Shown here: positions 1 through 8,493 of the stretch, piece by piece
How positions within the stretch are numbered: position 1 is the stretch's first letter
Layout: every line of letters begins with the position of its first letter
Assembly: GCA_910577095.1 (NCBI GenBank)
Contig: CAJTLY010000009.1
Span: 1 to 64,000, forward strand
Origin: an uncultured Alphaproteobacteria bacterium
GTDB lineage: Bacteria; Pseudomonadota; Alphaproteobacteria; RF32; CAG-239
Length of the DNA stretch: 64,000 bases
Reading direction: 5' to 3'
Notes under the pieces: model-generated
Database searches by the model: none
What the model saw: only the letters and a program-made list of their open reading frames with translations
What the model was told of the DNA's origin: nothing
Program-made: the position numbers and the translations under genes

Positions 1-168
1 GGTGCGGTAGAATTGCCGGAAGGTACCGAGATGGTTATGCCGGGCGACAACATCCGGATGAAAGCGACCTTGATCCATCCTGTAGCGATGGAAGAAGGTT
101 TGCGTTTTGCGATCCGCGAAGGCGGCCGTACGGTCGGCGCCGGCGTTGTTTCGAAAATCATCAAATAG
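1..168 (+). CDS. tuf: Elongation factor Tu, C-terminal end (partial)
   Basis: The first 168 bases encode the last 55 residues of EF-Tu, the GTPase that delivers aminoacyl-tRNA to the ribosome. The fragment reads through domain 3, with the conserved [12 protein letters not shown] and [12 protein letters not shown] segments, and ends in the usual short lysine-ending tail. The start lies outside the window. A strong intrinsic terminator follows 15 bases after the stop, so this is the last gene of its transcript. The identification is secure because the EF-Tu C-terminus is almost invariant. Confidence 0.97.
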   Translation, partial: GAVELPEGTEMVMPGDNIRMKATLIHPVAMEEGLRFAIREGGRTVGAGVVSKIIK

Positions 169-182
169 TTTGCAACGCAGAC

Positions 183-217
183 AAAAAAACGCCCCCTGAA
201 CCGGGGCGTTTTTTTTT
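183..217 (+). terminator. Rho-independent terminator of tuf
   Basis: The stem CGCCCC/GGGGCG has a 7-base loop, an A-tract before it and a run of Ts after it. It separates tuf from the autotransporter promoter region. Confidence 0.9.
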
Positions 218-231
218 GTATTTAACTGCAT

Positions 232-254
232 CAAAAAAAGGATCGTTTTTTTGC
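232..254. promoter_or_regulatory. Palindromic operator-like site 1 (distal site, autotransporter locus)
   Basis: The sequence is C-A7-GGATCG-T7-GC: an A-tract and a T-tract flanking a GATC-containing core, with one base breaking perfect symmetry (G at 240 where the other copies have C). It matches the perfect palindrome at 34818-34839. It lies 82 bp upstream of the predicted -35 of the autotransporter promoter. Its role as a repressor or methylation-sensitive site is inferred from symmetry and recurrence. Confidence 0.6.
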
Positions 255-313
255 TATGGCCGAACGCCGATATCTGATTTTAAATAAAATTGTTATTTTG
301 TAATGATTTATGT

Positions 314-342
314 TTGCTTTTTTGATAATAGTAAACTAGACT
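314..342 (+). promoter_or_regulatory. Predicted sigma-70-type promoter of the autotransporter gene
   Basis: A -35 element TTGCTT (314-319) is followed by a 17-bp spacer and a -10 element TAGACT (337-342). Transcription would start near 349, placing operator-like site 2 over the first transcribed bases. The same -35/-10/palindrome geometry occurs at 34910-34972. Confidence 0.5.
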
Positions 343-352
343 TAAGACGTAT

Positions 353-375
353 CAAAAAAACGATCGTTTAAATGC
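353..375. promoter_or_regulatory. Palindromic operator-like site 2 (proximal site, autotransporter locus)
   Basis: The sequence is C-A7-CGATCG-TTTAAA-TGC. It starts 16 bases after the first base of the predicted -10 and ends 21 bases before the autotransporter start codon. Its GATC core is 121 bp from that of site 1. A nearly identical half-palindrome lies at 34949-34972. Confidence 0.6.
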
Positions 376-396
376 ATTTAGATAAGGATTGTGTCA

Positions 397-3300
397 ATGA
401 CTAAACATACATCTTTGGCAATTGCGTTAACGGTGACCACTTTTTTGAGTGCACCCGCAATTGCCGTTTCTTTAACACCGACTTTGGATGCCTTGAAATC
501 GGAAGCCGGAACTGTTCTTCCTTCTATTAACCAGACTTATGAGCTGAGCGAACTGAGCGGTGATCTGCCGGCAGGTGCGGTGAAAGTTGAAATCGGCGAC
601 AAAGATTACTACTTTACCCCTAGCGGCGATCATGCCGGTTTGTTGACCACTCTGGCGAGAACTTCGGCGGGAATGCTGCAAGAGAGTTCTGACGGTTTGT
701 TTGCACTTGACGGTAAAAAGTACGGTTTTAATGTTGCGTCGATTCCGAACAGTGTGTTTTCGTACAGCGACGGATCCGAGAGTGATTACAACTTCACGAT
801 GTCGGAAGCGGATGCTGACGGCAAGCTAACGACTAAATATTATAAAATGAATCTGAAACCGAAGGCTTTTACAACGTCAAAAAATATCAGTTGGACAGAA
901 ATCGGCGAAGATCAAAAGGATGCCGATGACGTGGTAAAAATGAAATTGTCCAACGATTGGGCAAAATACTTCAAATACACCTACACCAAACCGGAAGGAC
1001 GGACGGTTTATAATACAAAACCAACAAGCTTAACCAGTCCGGATATCGATGCTGATTTTATCGGTATTGGCAGCAGCTCATCTCGTAACCACGGCGGTGC
1101 CATTTCCAATGGTGGTGCCACAGTAGGCAATATTACCGGTGATTTCATCGGCAATTATGTTCTCTGCCCTTCTTGTTCCGGTGGTGCAATTTACAATAAC
1201 GGTACCATTAACGGTATTACCGGTAACTTTATCGGCAACTATGCTTATGAGAACTCCAAAGGAGGAGCTATTTATAATGCCGGAACTATCGGTGATATTA
1301 CCGGGAACTTTATCGGAAATTATGCTGAAGATGATTACTCCGGTGGTGCGATTTATAACACGGGAACCATCAACAATATTACCGGTAATTATATTGGTAA
1401 TTATATGAATAGGTATAGTGGGGGGGGAACAACTGCTTCTGCCAGCGTGATTCATAATGGCGGCACCATCAATAATATCACAGGTGATTTTATTGGCAAT
1501 CACTCTGCTAATGCTGTTATAATCAATTATACTTCTAACAAAAATAAGAGTGTAATTAAGAGTATCAACGGTAACTTTATCAATAATGTAAATTATGGCA
1601 GTGGCAGTGTTATTGATGTATCTTATTCTTATTCGGATACTCATACGGCAAATAATTTTAATTCTTCCATTGGAGATATTACCGGCAATTTTATCAATAA
1701 CACAGGCAGGGCGATTCGTAATAGTAGAGCATCCCTGTCTAATATTTCCGGAAATTTTATTAACAATAACAGTTCTGGGTCAGGTGGTGCCATTCATGCA
1801 ATAGGCGGTCGTATTGGTAATATTAATGGTAATTTTATTGATAACCATGCAGAAGGGAGAGGAGGAGCTATTTATGGTACATTTGCTTTCTTTTATACTT
1901 TCATTGGTGATATTAATGGAAATTTTATCGGCAATTATGCAACATCTTCTGATGCCGCGGAGGGAGGAGGAATTTATATTGCGACAAATTCGGTAATAGG
2001 AGATATTACCAGTGATTTTGTGAATAACTATGTCAGTGCGACAGAAAATGGTAATTCGAGCGGCGGGGCAATTTTTAATGGTGCGACTATAAATAGTGTT
2101 ACCGGTAATTTTATAGGGAATTCCGCAACAGCTGTTTCCGGTAATGCTTCTGGTGGCGCAATTTCTAATGATAAAACTCAGGCAAGTTGGGTAAGTTTGG
2201 GAAAAATTAAAGGTGATTTTGTAAATAACCATGCTGAAAGTGTTAATGGCAAAGCTCAAGGCGGCTCTGTGTATAATACAGAATATCTGCATAGCAATGC
2301 TGATTTTATTGGCAATTATGCCAAAAGTACAGACGGCGATGCACATGGCGGTGCTGTATACACTTTAAAAAATTCGGGGACAACATCTCTTCCGAATAAT
2401 TTGATGTATCTTGTTACCGTCCGTTACGGTGATCAGGAACTGAAGACATATTCATTGCCAAATTCTCAGGATAACATGCAAATAATTTCCGCTCAGTTGA
2501 CGCTGGATGATGCGGAGGCTTTTGAACAGCTGAAACAGCAAAATCAGCAGGGAAAGGATATGATGGATATTCTTTTGAGTGTTCCGGCAAATGAACTGAC
2601 GATTGAAAGCTATGTTGATCTTATGATCCGGATAGGAGAAATTCCGGAAGATCAGAAGGATCAGATTATGGCTGAGATGGATCAGTACTCGCCGGAAGAA
2701 AAAGAACAAATGCTCGCAGAAGTTCGTCAAGAAATGACTAAGGAACAAGAACAAATCAAAACATTACAGGCGGCAATTGACAATGCTGAGCCGATTAATA
2801 ATGTTTTGGTGGTTGCACAACAAGGAAGCAATTTCACGAATTCTTCTTTCCGTAACAACAGGGTAGAATCTGTAAACGGAGAAGCATCGGGGGGCGCGAT
2901 TTATGGCAGCGGTATTGAAATAACCGCCGATAATTATACTTCCATTTTTGACGGCAATACAGCAAACGGCAAAAATAATGCAATTTATGTGCTTAACAAA
3001 TCAGAAAAGGTAACCGAAGATTTAGATCAGAAACTCTCTGCCGACTTCCACAACAAGTTTTCACAAGGAGAAGCAGATTGGAATGCAAAAGCTGCGGCAA
3101 TCGATGTTAAGTTCTCAACTGTTAATGACGGCATTATCTTACTGAATGACGGCATTGACGGAGAAAAAGGTTACAGCATTGGATTTAAAGGTGACAAAGG
3201 AATTGAGGAAAAAACTTTGAGAACGCCGCAATATGTTAAATTAAATAACAGCCTTGCCAATGCCGGTAATGTTTATGTCAATTCTACAACCTTGATGTTG

Positions 3301-4734
3301 GGTAACGGCACTTACGGCAAAGGAGAAATCGTTTCGGATCATACGGCTTTGTCATTAGATAACGGTGTGTTTGATATTGCCAATGGCTATCAGGAAGTTG
3401 TTAAGTTGAAAGGCTATTCGGCAGCTAATAGTTATCTGCATATGGATGTTGATGTGGAAAACTTGAGCGCTGATAAGCTTATGGTCAACGGCAATGTCGA
3501 AGGACAGACAAAATTAGTGCTTTATCCCACCTCAGACAAAGATATTCAGGGGGAAAGCATTGTATTTGCATCTTCAGAGAATGATACTGCCGGCAATAAA
3601 GATTCCTTTAAGGTATGGCGTGTATACCGCAGTCCGTATTTGTTTGAAGTGAAACATACGGTAGTTGGAGAAAATGCAAACCAATGGGAACTGGTGATGG
3701 GAGAAGAGGAAAATGAATACGCAGGCGTAGAGCCCAACCAACCTGACGTCCCCGATGTTCCTGACGTTCCGACGCCGCCGACCCCGGACAAACCCGATGT
3801 TCCGGTCAAGACGCAACCGTCGGTTGATTATCGCAAAGTGGCGCCGGAAGTGATCGCCTATCAGGGCTTACCCGTGGCTGCTCTTGAGCAGACCAAAGGG
3901 ATGGTCGGCAACATAGGCGGACAAATAAATCGTACCGATGCCGATCATACCCTGTGGGCGAACGCGGTTTATCAGACTTCGGAAAACGAAGCGTTGGTTA
4001 ATGTCGATGCCGACGTCTGGGGTTTAGAGGCCGGCGGCGACTTGCAGCACGATCTCAACAACAAACTGGGCCTGTTCCTGTCTTACCGCAAGGGTAACTA
4101 TGACATGAACGGTGACGGCAAGCATCATTACTCGACGATCGGTTCCGAGATCGATATCGACAGTTATCTTGCCGGTTTGTACTACCGTTATGACCGCAAC
4201 AATTGGTGGACCTTTGCCACCGTATACGGCGGCATTCAGAGAGTTGATCTGAAGACCAAAGACGGCATCAAGTCGGATACCGACGGCACCGAGTTCGGCG
4301 GCAGTATTGAGTTGGGTTACGATTATGCGCTCAATAAAACGGTTTATCTGACCCCGAGCGTCGGCGCCTTCTATACGCAGGTTGACTATGGCGACGCCAC
4401 CGACAGCGCCGGCAAAGTGGCGAAGTACAACACTTTGCGTCAGCTGGAGTTGGAAGCCGGCGTCAAACTGACGAAGGCGTTTGTAATGGACGAAGGCTAT
4501 GCCAACCTTTACGTCAAACCGAGTGTTGTGCAAACCGTTACCGACGGCGACGAAGTTCGGATCACCGGTTTGGGCAAGGTCAACACTTTGGACGATCAGA
4601 CGCTGGGCCGGATTGAGATCGGCGGCCGTTACGGCTTCACCGAACAACTGTCTGCTTACGGCTGGGCGAACCACACCTTCGGCGACGACTACAAAGCGTC
4701 GACCTTCGGTTTGGGTTTAAGTTACAGCTGGTAA
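397..4734 (+). CDS. Pmp-like autotransporter adhesin
   Basis: This is a type Va secreted surface protein of about 1445 residues. The order is: a Sec signal peptide (residues 1-25); an N-terminal region; a beta-helix-like passenger at about 229-655 built of short repeats carrying GGA(I/V) and FxxN motifs; a charged, probably helical segment at about 707-802; further passenger; a proline/aspartate-rich hinge at about 1108-1140; and a C-terminal 12-strand barrel of about 280 residues ending in alternating aromatics and a final Trp. GTG at 391 is possible, but AAGGA at 384-388 is only 2 bases from it and 8 from ATG 397, so ATG 397 is chosen. The passenger is markedly more A+T-rich than the hinge and barrel. 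The architecture is clear; ligand and role in adhesion are inferred. Confidence 0.9.
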   Translation: MTKHTSLAIALTVTTFLSAPAIAVSLTPTLDALKSEAGTVLPSINQTYELSELSGDLPAGAVKVEIGDKDYYFTPSGDHAGLLTTLARTSAGMLQESSDGLFALDGKKYGFNVASIPNSVFSYSDGSESDYNFTMSEADADGKLTTKYYKMNLKPKAFTTSKNISWTEIGEDQKDADDVVKMKLSNDWAKYFKYTYTKPEGRTVYNTKPTSLTSPDIDADFIGIGSSSSRNHGGAISNGGATVGNITGDFIGNYVLCPSCSGGAIYNNGTINGITGNFIGNYAYENSKGGAIYNAGTIGDITGNFIGNYAEDDYSGGAIYNTGTINNITGNYIGNYMNRYSGGGTTASASVIHNGGTINNITGDFIGNHSANAVIINYTSNKNKSVIKSINGNFINNVNYGSGSVIDVSYSYSDTHTANNFNSSIGDITGNFINNTGRAIRNSRASLSNISGNFINNNSSGSGGAIHAIGGRIGNINGNFIDNHAEGRGGAIYGTFAFFYTFIGDINGNFIGNYATSSDAAEGGGIYIATNSVIGDITSDFVNNYVSATENGNSSGGAIFNGATINSVTGNFIGNSATAVSGNASGGAISNDKTQASWVSLGKIKGDFVNNHAESVNGKAQGGSVYNTEYLHSNADFIGNYAKSTDGDAHGGAVYTLKNSGTTSLPNNLMYLVTVRYGDQELKTYSLPNSQDNMQIISAQLTLDDAEAFEQLKQQNQQGKDMMDILLSVPANELTIESYVDLMIRIGEIPEDQKDQIMAEMDQYSPEEKEQMLAEVRQEMTKEQEQIKTLQAAIDNAEPINNVLVVAQQGSNFTNSSFRNNRVESVNGEASGGAIYGSGIEITADNYTSIFDGNTANGKNNAIYVLNKSEKVTEDLDQKLSADFHNKFSQGEADWNAKAAAIDVKFSTVNDGIILLNDGIDGEKGYSIGFKGDKGIEEKTLRTPQYVKLNNSLANAGNVYVNSTTLMLGNGTYGKGEIVSDHTALSLDNGVFDIANGYQEVVKLKGYSAANSYLHMDVDVENLSADKLMVNGNVEGQTKLVLYPTSDKDIQGESIVFASSENDTAGNKDSFKVWRVYRSPYLFEVKHTVVGENANQWELVMGEEENEYAGVEPNQPDVPDVPDVPTPPTPDKPDVPVKTQPSVDYRKVAPEVIAYQGLPVAALEQTKGMVGNIGGQINRTDADHTLWANAVYQTSENEALVNVDADVWGLEAGGDLQHDLNNKLGLFLSYRKGNYDMNGDGKHHYSTIGSEIDIDSYLAGLYYRYDRNNWWTFATVYGGIQRVDLKTKDGIKSDTDGTEFGGSIELGYDYALNKTVYLTPSVGAFYTQVDYGDATDSAGKVAKYNTLRQLELEAGVKLTKAFVMDEGYANLYVKPSVVQTVTDGDEVRITGLGKVNTLDDQTLGRIEIGGRYGFTEQLSAYGWANHTFGDDYKASTFGLGLSYSW
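1080..2360 (+). repeat. Imperfect coding repeats of the passenger domain
   Basis: Units of roughly 60-90 bp encode variations on GGAIYN-(N)GTI-xxITG-(N/D)FIGN-Y. About ten GGA(I/V) motifs and fifteen FxxN motifs can be counted. The units are degenerate at the DNA level, though the FIGN-coding stretches stay similar enough to allow recombination. Confidence 0.8.
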
Positions 4735-4768
4735 TTGATACGGTTTAGATGTCAAATTCGTTTCTGCA

Positions 4769-4808
4769 GCCCCGTTAAACCGGCTTTTCGTTGGCGGGGC
4801 TTTTTTTT
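4769..4808 (+). terminator. Terminator of the autotransporter gene
   Basis: The stem GCCCCG/CGGGGC encloses a 20-base loop and is followed by eight Ts, 35 bases after the stop codon. Confidence 0.8.
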
Positions 4809-4839
4809 CTGTTTGGGTTTGTCAGTGTTGTTTTTTTGT

Positions 4840-4868
4840 TTGACACTTTAACAAAAAGAAGTTATTAA
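4840..4868 (+). promoter_or_regulatory. Sigma-70-type promoter of the rpmH operon
   Basis: A consensus -35 TTGACA (4840-4845), a 17-bp spacer and a -10 TATTAA (4863-4868). This is the closest match to consensus in the window, as expected for a ribosomal-protein operon. Confidence 0.7.
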
Positions 4869-4888
4869 GTAGCTGAAAAAACCGAGAA

Positions 4889-4904
4889 CCTTCTTTAAAG
4901 AAGG
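4889..4904 (+). promoter_or_regulatory. Perfect 16-bp palindrome in the rpmH leader
   Basis: CCTTCTTTAAAGAAGG sits between the predicted transcription start and the rpmH start codon. It lacks a T-tract, so it is not a normal terminator. It may be an RNA hairpin or a protein site. Confidence 0.4.
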
Positions 4905-4937
4905 CTTTAAATAACAATAATAAACCGGAGAAATACA

Positions 4938-5072
4938 ATGAAACGCACATATCAACCTTCTAAATTAGTAAGAGCCCGCCGTCATGGTTTTCGCACCCGT
5001 ATGGCTACTCAGGGCGGACGCAAAGTTTTAGCTGCCCGCAGAGCCAGAGGACGCGCTAAGCTGTCAGCTTAA
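4938..5072 (+). CDS. rpmH: 50S ribosomal protein L34
   Basis: A 44-residue, strongly basic protein with the family signature: it begins [12 protein letters not shown], has [11 protein letters not shown] in the middle and [14 protein letters not shown] near the end. L34 is a late-assembling large-subunit protein. CCGGAG precedes the ATG by 7 bases. rnpA starts 11 bases after its stop, the conserved rpmH-rnpA pair. The hairpin at 4889-4904 is in its leader. Confidence 0.97.
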   Translation: MKRTYQPSKLVRARRHGFRTRMATQGGRKVLAARRARGRAKLSA

Positions 5073-5083
5073 GGCACGGGCAG

Positions 5084-5491
5084 ATGCCGGCTTTTTCCAA
5101 GTTGAAAAAACGCAAGGATTTTATCCATGCGGCAAAATCGGGAGTTTCCGTTCCAACCCGCACCATCGTTTTGCAGGCGGTTTTTCGCAAATCCGACAGT
5201 CCTGTAACCGGTGCCCGGATCGGATATACCACAACTAAGAAGATCGGCAAAGCAGTGGTTAGGAACCTTTGCCGTCGTCGGCTTCGCGCCGCGGCGGCAC
5301 TGTTCTTCGAAAAACTTGCCCTGCCGACGGCAGATTATGTTCTGATCGCGCGTTTCAGCACCGCCGACGCCGACTTTAAGAACATCTGCCGCGATTTGCA
5401 GCGCGGTCTCAAAAAAATCAATCAGACCCTAAACGGAGAAGCCGATCATGATCAACCGGATACTCAAGTTCCCGTTTCTGCTGCTGATTAA
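5084..5491 (+). CDS. rnpA: Ribonuclease P protein component
   Basis: This 135-residue basic protein binds the catalytic RNase P RNA and helps it remove 5' leaders from pre-tRNAs. The N-terminus has the family pattern (LKKRKDF), and the RNR-type motif appears as [11 protein letters not shown] at about residues 61-71. It follows rpmH and overlaps the start of yidD by 44 bases in another frame, as in many proteobacteria. The overlapping C-terminal tail is poorly conserved in the family. The RNA subunit (rnpB) is not in this window. Confidence 0.93.
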   Translation: MPAFSKLKKRKDFIHAAKSGVSVPTRTIVLQAVFRKSDSPVTGARIGYTTTKKIGKAVVRNLCRRRLRAAAALFFEKLALPTADYVLIARFSTADADFKNICRDLQRGLKKINQTLNGEADHDQPDTQVPVSAAD

Positions 5492-5711
5492 ATTTTATCA
5501 AAAAGCCATTTCTCCTTTTCTTCCGCACAGTTGCCGCTTTCAGCCCACTTGCTCGCAATATATGCTGGAAGCCATTCAAATTCACGGCATTATCAAAGGA
5601 ATATATCTCGGCACCCGCCGTCTTTTGCGCTGTCATCCGTGGGGGGGTTCCGGATTCGACCCGGTTCCGCCCAAATCAAAACGCAAGGCCGGAGATAAAA
5701 ACTTGCATTGA
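5448..5711 (+). CDS. yidD: Membrane protein insertion efficiency factor YidD
   Basis: An 87-residue member of the YidD family, a small membrane-associated protein that assists YidC/Sec-dependent insertion. It shows the diagnostic order: hydrophobic N-terminus, YQKAISP, a Cys-containing [14 protein letters not shown] and the C-terminal [14 protein letters not shown]. It overlaps rnpA by 44 bases and lies just upstream of yidC, matching its function. Confidence 0.95.
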   Translation: MINRILKFPFLLLIKFYQKAISPFLPHSCRFQPTCSQYMLEAIQIHGIIKGIYLGTRRLLRCHPWGGSGFDPVPPKSKRKAGDKNLH

Positions 5712-5766
5712 AAATAAATACTGTTATATTCGTGTGATAAATAAATTTTAAGGGAATTCAACAACA

Positions 5767-7428
5767 ATGAACGACGACATCAAAAGCTTCTACACGGCAA
5801 TCATTTTGTCGCTGGCACTTATTTTCATTACCAACCACTTCTTCTTCAAAAAAGACATCGCTCCCGAAACACCGGCGATTGCGGTTAATGCCCCGGAAAC
5901 TGAAAATAAAAACCCTGCCGCCGAATCACAGCCCGATGCCGTCCTTTCCTCCGAAGCTGCGGTTTCCGCTTTTCCGCATATTGACATCAGCACGCCCGCG
6001 CTCACCGGTTCTTTTCGTACCCGAGGATTCCGCATCGACAATTTGTGGCTGGAAAAATACAAACAAACCCTTTCGCCCGACAGTCCGGACGTGGAACTGT
6101 TGTCTCCCGCCAAAACAGCCAATCCTTATTATGCAGAATTCGGCTGGCTGGCCGCCGACGCCTCGATTCGGTTGCCTAACGCAGACACTCGGTGGAACGT
6201 CAAAGGCAGCAAATTGACCCCCGAAACCCCGGTGGTTTTGGAATGGGAAAACGGACAGGGCTTAAAATTTATTACCAAAATTTCGCTCGACCAAAACTAT
6301 ATGTTTACCGTCAGCCAGGCGGTTGAAAACAATACCGGCGGCAACGTCACTCTCTATCCCTACGGCCTGATTGCCCGTTCTCCGGCAGCCGTCGGCGGCC
6401 GCAGCGTCGTTCATGAAGGAATGGTCGGCGTGATGGACGCAACCCTGAAGGAAATCAAATACGACGATTTGGAAAAAGAGAACGAAGAGTTCGTTACTTC
6501 GGGCGGCTGGCTTGGTTTTACCGATCGTTACTGGCTTTCGGCAATCATTCTCAACCCGCAGGTTGAAAGCAAGGTCAAATTCAGCAAAAGCGGCGACAAC
6601 CTCTATCAGAGCGATTTTGTCGGCGCACCCGTCACCGTTGCTCCCGGTGCGGTAGGATCCGACCAGATCATGTTCTACGCCGGCGCCAAGGAAATCAAAC
6701 TGCTCGACAAATATACCAAAACGTACAACATCCCCAAGTTTGATCTTGCCGTCGATTTCGGCTGGTACTATTTCCTTACCAAACCGTTTTTCTACATTCT
6801 CGACTTTTTGTATAACATCATCGGCAACATGGGCTGGGCAATTCTGTTATTTGCCGCTCTGTTACGACTGGTAATGTTCCCGATTGCCAACAAGTCTTAC
6901 GAAAACATGGCCAAGATGAAAAAGCTGCAGCCCAAACTGAAAGAGTTGCAGGAAAAATATGACGACAAAGTCAAACTTCAGCAAGAAACGATGGAATTGT
7001 ACCGTCGTGAGAAAATCAATCCGGCTGCCGGATGCCTGCCGATGTTTATTCAAATCCCGGTCTTTTTCTCGCTCTACAAGGTTTTGAACATCGCCATCGA
7101 AATTCGCCATGCCCCGTTCATCGGCTGGATTAAAGACCTTTCGGCGCCCGATCCGTTGACATTGTCGGTTATTACCCATCTTCCGGTACCGGCCTTTCTC
7201 AACATCGGCGTCTGGCCGATCGTCATGGGACTGACGATGTATATCCAACAGAAACTTAATCCGGCCCCCACCAACAAGGATCAGGCACGCATGTTCGCGC
7301 TGCTGCCGCTGATTTTTATGTTCATGATGGGACATTTTGCTTCCGGTTTGGTCATTTACTGGACACTGAGCAACATTCTCTCAATCATTCAGCAGCGTGC
7401 CATCACCAAACGCAACCAGGATAAATAG
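5767..7428 (+). CDS. yidC: Membrane protein insertase YidC (Oxa1/Alb3 family)
   Basis: A 553-residue insertase for inner-membrane proteins. The order is an N-terminal transmembrane segment (about residues 10-27), an Ala/Pro-rich linker, the large periplasmic beta-sandwich domain (about 70-330) and the C-terminal 5-helix core. The core contains the cytoplasmic hairpin ([19 protein letters not shown], about 382-400), [16 protein letters not shown] and a final hydrophobic helix followed by a basic tail. AAGGG precedes the ATG. It is followed 2 bases later by engB, so the two are probably cotranscribed. Confidence 0.97.
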   Translation: MNDDIKSFYTAIILSLALIFITNHFFFKKDIAPETPAIAVNAPETENKNPAAESQPDAVLSSEAAVSAFPHIDISTPALTGSFRTRGFRIDNLWLEKYKQTLSPDSPDVELLSPAKTANPYYAEFGWLAADASIRLPNADTRWNVKGSKLTPETPVVLEWENGQGLKFITKISLDQNYMFTVSQAVENNTGGNVTLYPYGLIARSPAAVGGRSVVHEGMVGVMDATLKEIKYDDLEKENEEFVTSGGWLGFTDRYWLSAIILNPQVESKVKFSKSGDNLYQSDFVGAPVTVAPGAVGSDQIMFYAGAKEIKLLDKYTKTYNIPKFDLAVDFGWYYFLTKPFFYILDFLYNIIGNMGWAILLFAALLRLVMFPIANKSYENMAKMKKLQPKLKELQEKYDDKVKLQQETMELYRREKINPAAGCLPMFIQIPVFFSLYKVLNIAIEIRHAPFIGWIKDLSAPDPLTLSVITHLPVPAFLNIGVWPIVMGLTMYIQQKLNPAPTNKDQARMFALLPLIFMFMMGHFASGLVIYWTLSNILSIIQQRAITKRNQDK

Positions 7429-7430
7429 AT

Positions 7431-8084
7431 ATGAAAAACCTCAACCCTCAATATGATGCCGAACAGCTCGAAGCCGGCCGAAAGCTCCTTGCTTCACCCT
7501 GCACTTTTGTATTGGGGGTTGCGTCGCTCAGCCAACTGCCGCCCGATGACCAAATGGAAGAAATTGCTTTTGCCGGTCGTTCAAACGTCGGGAAATCGAG
7601 TCTGATCAACGCATTGACCGGCCGAAAAAGCCTGGCCAAAACGTCTAACACGCCCGGACGGACCCAGCAGTTGAACTACTTTAACCTGGCCGACTGTTTG
7701 TTTTTGGTCGACCTTCCCGGTTACGGTTTCGCCAAAGCGCCGGAAAGCATGGTTAAAAAATGGCAGAAAACCATTTTTGCCTATTTGCAGGGACGGGTCA
7801 ATCTTAAGCGGGTATTCCTTTTGATCGATTCCCGCCACGGCATTAAGAAAGTCGACCGCGACATTATGGAAATGCTGGACAAGGCAGCGGTTACTTATCA
7901 GATTATCCTTACCAAAAGCGACAAGATCTCCGCCGCCGAACTGGAAAAGGTGTTGACTCAGACGCGGGAGGAAACGTCCAAACACGCGGCCGCGTATGTC
8001 GACGTCATCGTCACCAGTTCGGAAAAAGGATTCGGGATTGACGAATTGCGTGCCGAAATTGCCCGAATTGCCGCGACGGCCTAG
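7431..8084 (+). CDS. engB: Ribosome biogenesis GTPase EngB (YihA/YsxC)
   Basis: A 217-residue Era-like GTPase needed for late 50S assembly. Motifs in order: G1 GRSNVGKSS (about residues 49-57), G2 Thr in the SNTPGRTQ segment, G3 DLPGYG, G4 TKSDK and G5 SSEKG. The length and the N-terminal extension before G1 are typical of proteobacterial members. It begins 2 bases after the yidC stop, and a terminator follows at 8143. Confidence 0.95.
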   Translation: MKNLNPQYDAEQLEAGRKLLASPCTFVLGVASLSQLPPDDQMEEIAFAGRSNVGKSSLINALTGRKSLAKTSNTPGRTQQLNYFNLADCLFLVDLPGYGFAKAPESMVKKWQKTIFAYLQGRVNLKRVFLLIDSRHGIKKVDRDIMEMLDKAAVTYQIILTKSDKISAAELEKVLTQTREETSKHAAAYVDVIVTSSEKGFGIDELRAEIARIAATA

Positions 8085-8142
8085 CTTAATTTCTTAAAGA
8101 TATCCCCGTATCGTTCGGGGGATTTCGGAGATAAAAAGATAC

Positions 8143-8165
8143 CCCCGGCGCAGCCGGGGATTTTT
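8143..8165 (+). terminator. Terminator of the rpmH-engB operon
   Basis: The stem CCCCGGC/GCCGGGG with a 3-base loop is followed by ATTTTT. A weaker GC-rich hairpin lies just upstream at about 8102-8122. Confidence 0.8.
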
Positions 8166-8175
8166 GCAAAACCAT

Positions 8176-8207
8176 AAAAAAACACCCCGTAAGCGGGGTG
8201 TTTTTTT
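8176..8207 (-). terminator. Terminator of tRNA-Arg (bidirectional sequence)
   Basis: A7-CACCCCG-taag-CGGGGTG-T7 is symmetric and would work on both strands. It begins one base after the CCA end of the minus-strand tRNA. Confidence 0.85.
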
Positions 8208-8208
8208 A

Positions 8209-8285
8209 TGGCGCGCCCGGCGGGATTCGAACTCACAACCTTCTGATCCGTAGTCAGATGCTCTATCCAATTGAGCTACGGGCGC
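8209..8285 (-). tRNA. tRNA-Arg (anticodon ACG)
   Basis: On the minus strand a 77-base tRNA folds cleanly. The acceptor stem is GCGCCCG/CGGGCGC, the anticodon loop is CTACGGA (anticodon ACG, wobble A presumably edited to inosine) within the stem TCTGA/TCAGA, the T-loop is GTTCGAATC, and the CCA end is encoded. It reads CGN arginine codons. A promoter (8308-8336) and a terminator (8176-8207) bracket it, so it is a single-gene transcript. Confidence 0.97.
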
Positions 8286-8307
8286 ATCTTTTTGCTTTAC
8301 ATCAGCT

Positions 8308-8336
8308 TTAATACAGCCTTTTATTTTTTTTTGCAA
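8308..8336 (-). promoter_or_regulatory. Promoter of tRNA-Arg
   Basis: Read on the minus strand: -35 TTGCAA (8336-8331), 17-bp A-rich spacer, -10 TATTAA (8313-8308). The predicted start is about 15 bases before the mature tRNA 5' end. Confidence 0.6.
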
Positions 8337-8493
8337 GCAAAATTTAAACAAATTTAATTTTTTTCTGTTAAATATAACCGCAGGTGTAAAAATACTTATT
8401 TGCTTATGATAAAATTGTCTTTACATTCAAGCGGAAAAGTGTAAAAAAACATTAGGTTATATATTTAAATATATTGATAAGGTAGCTGATTAC

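Noticed and set aside
1078..2346. Long minus-strand reading frames opposite the autotransporter repeats
   Set aside because: They are low-complexity mirror frames of the repeats, with Ile/Thr/Asn-rich composition, no ribosome site and no family resemblance.
8094..8351. An 85-residue minus-strand reading frame containing VAQLDRASDYGSEGCEFESR
   Set aside because: It is a translation through the tRNA-Arg gene and its terminator, a well-known false protein.
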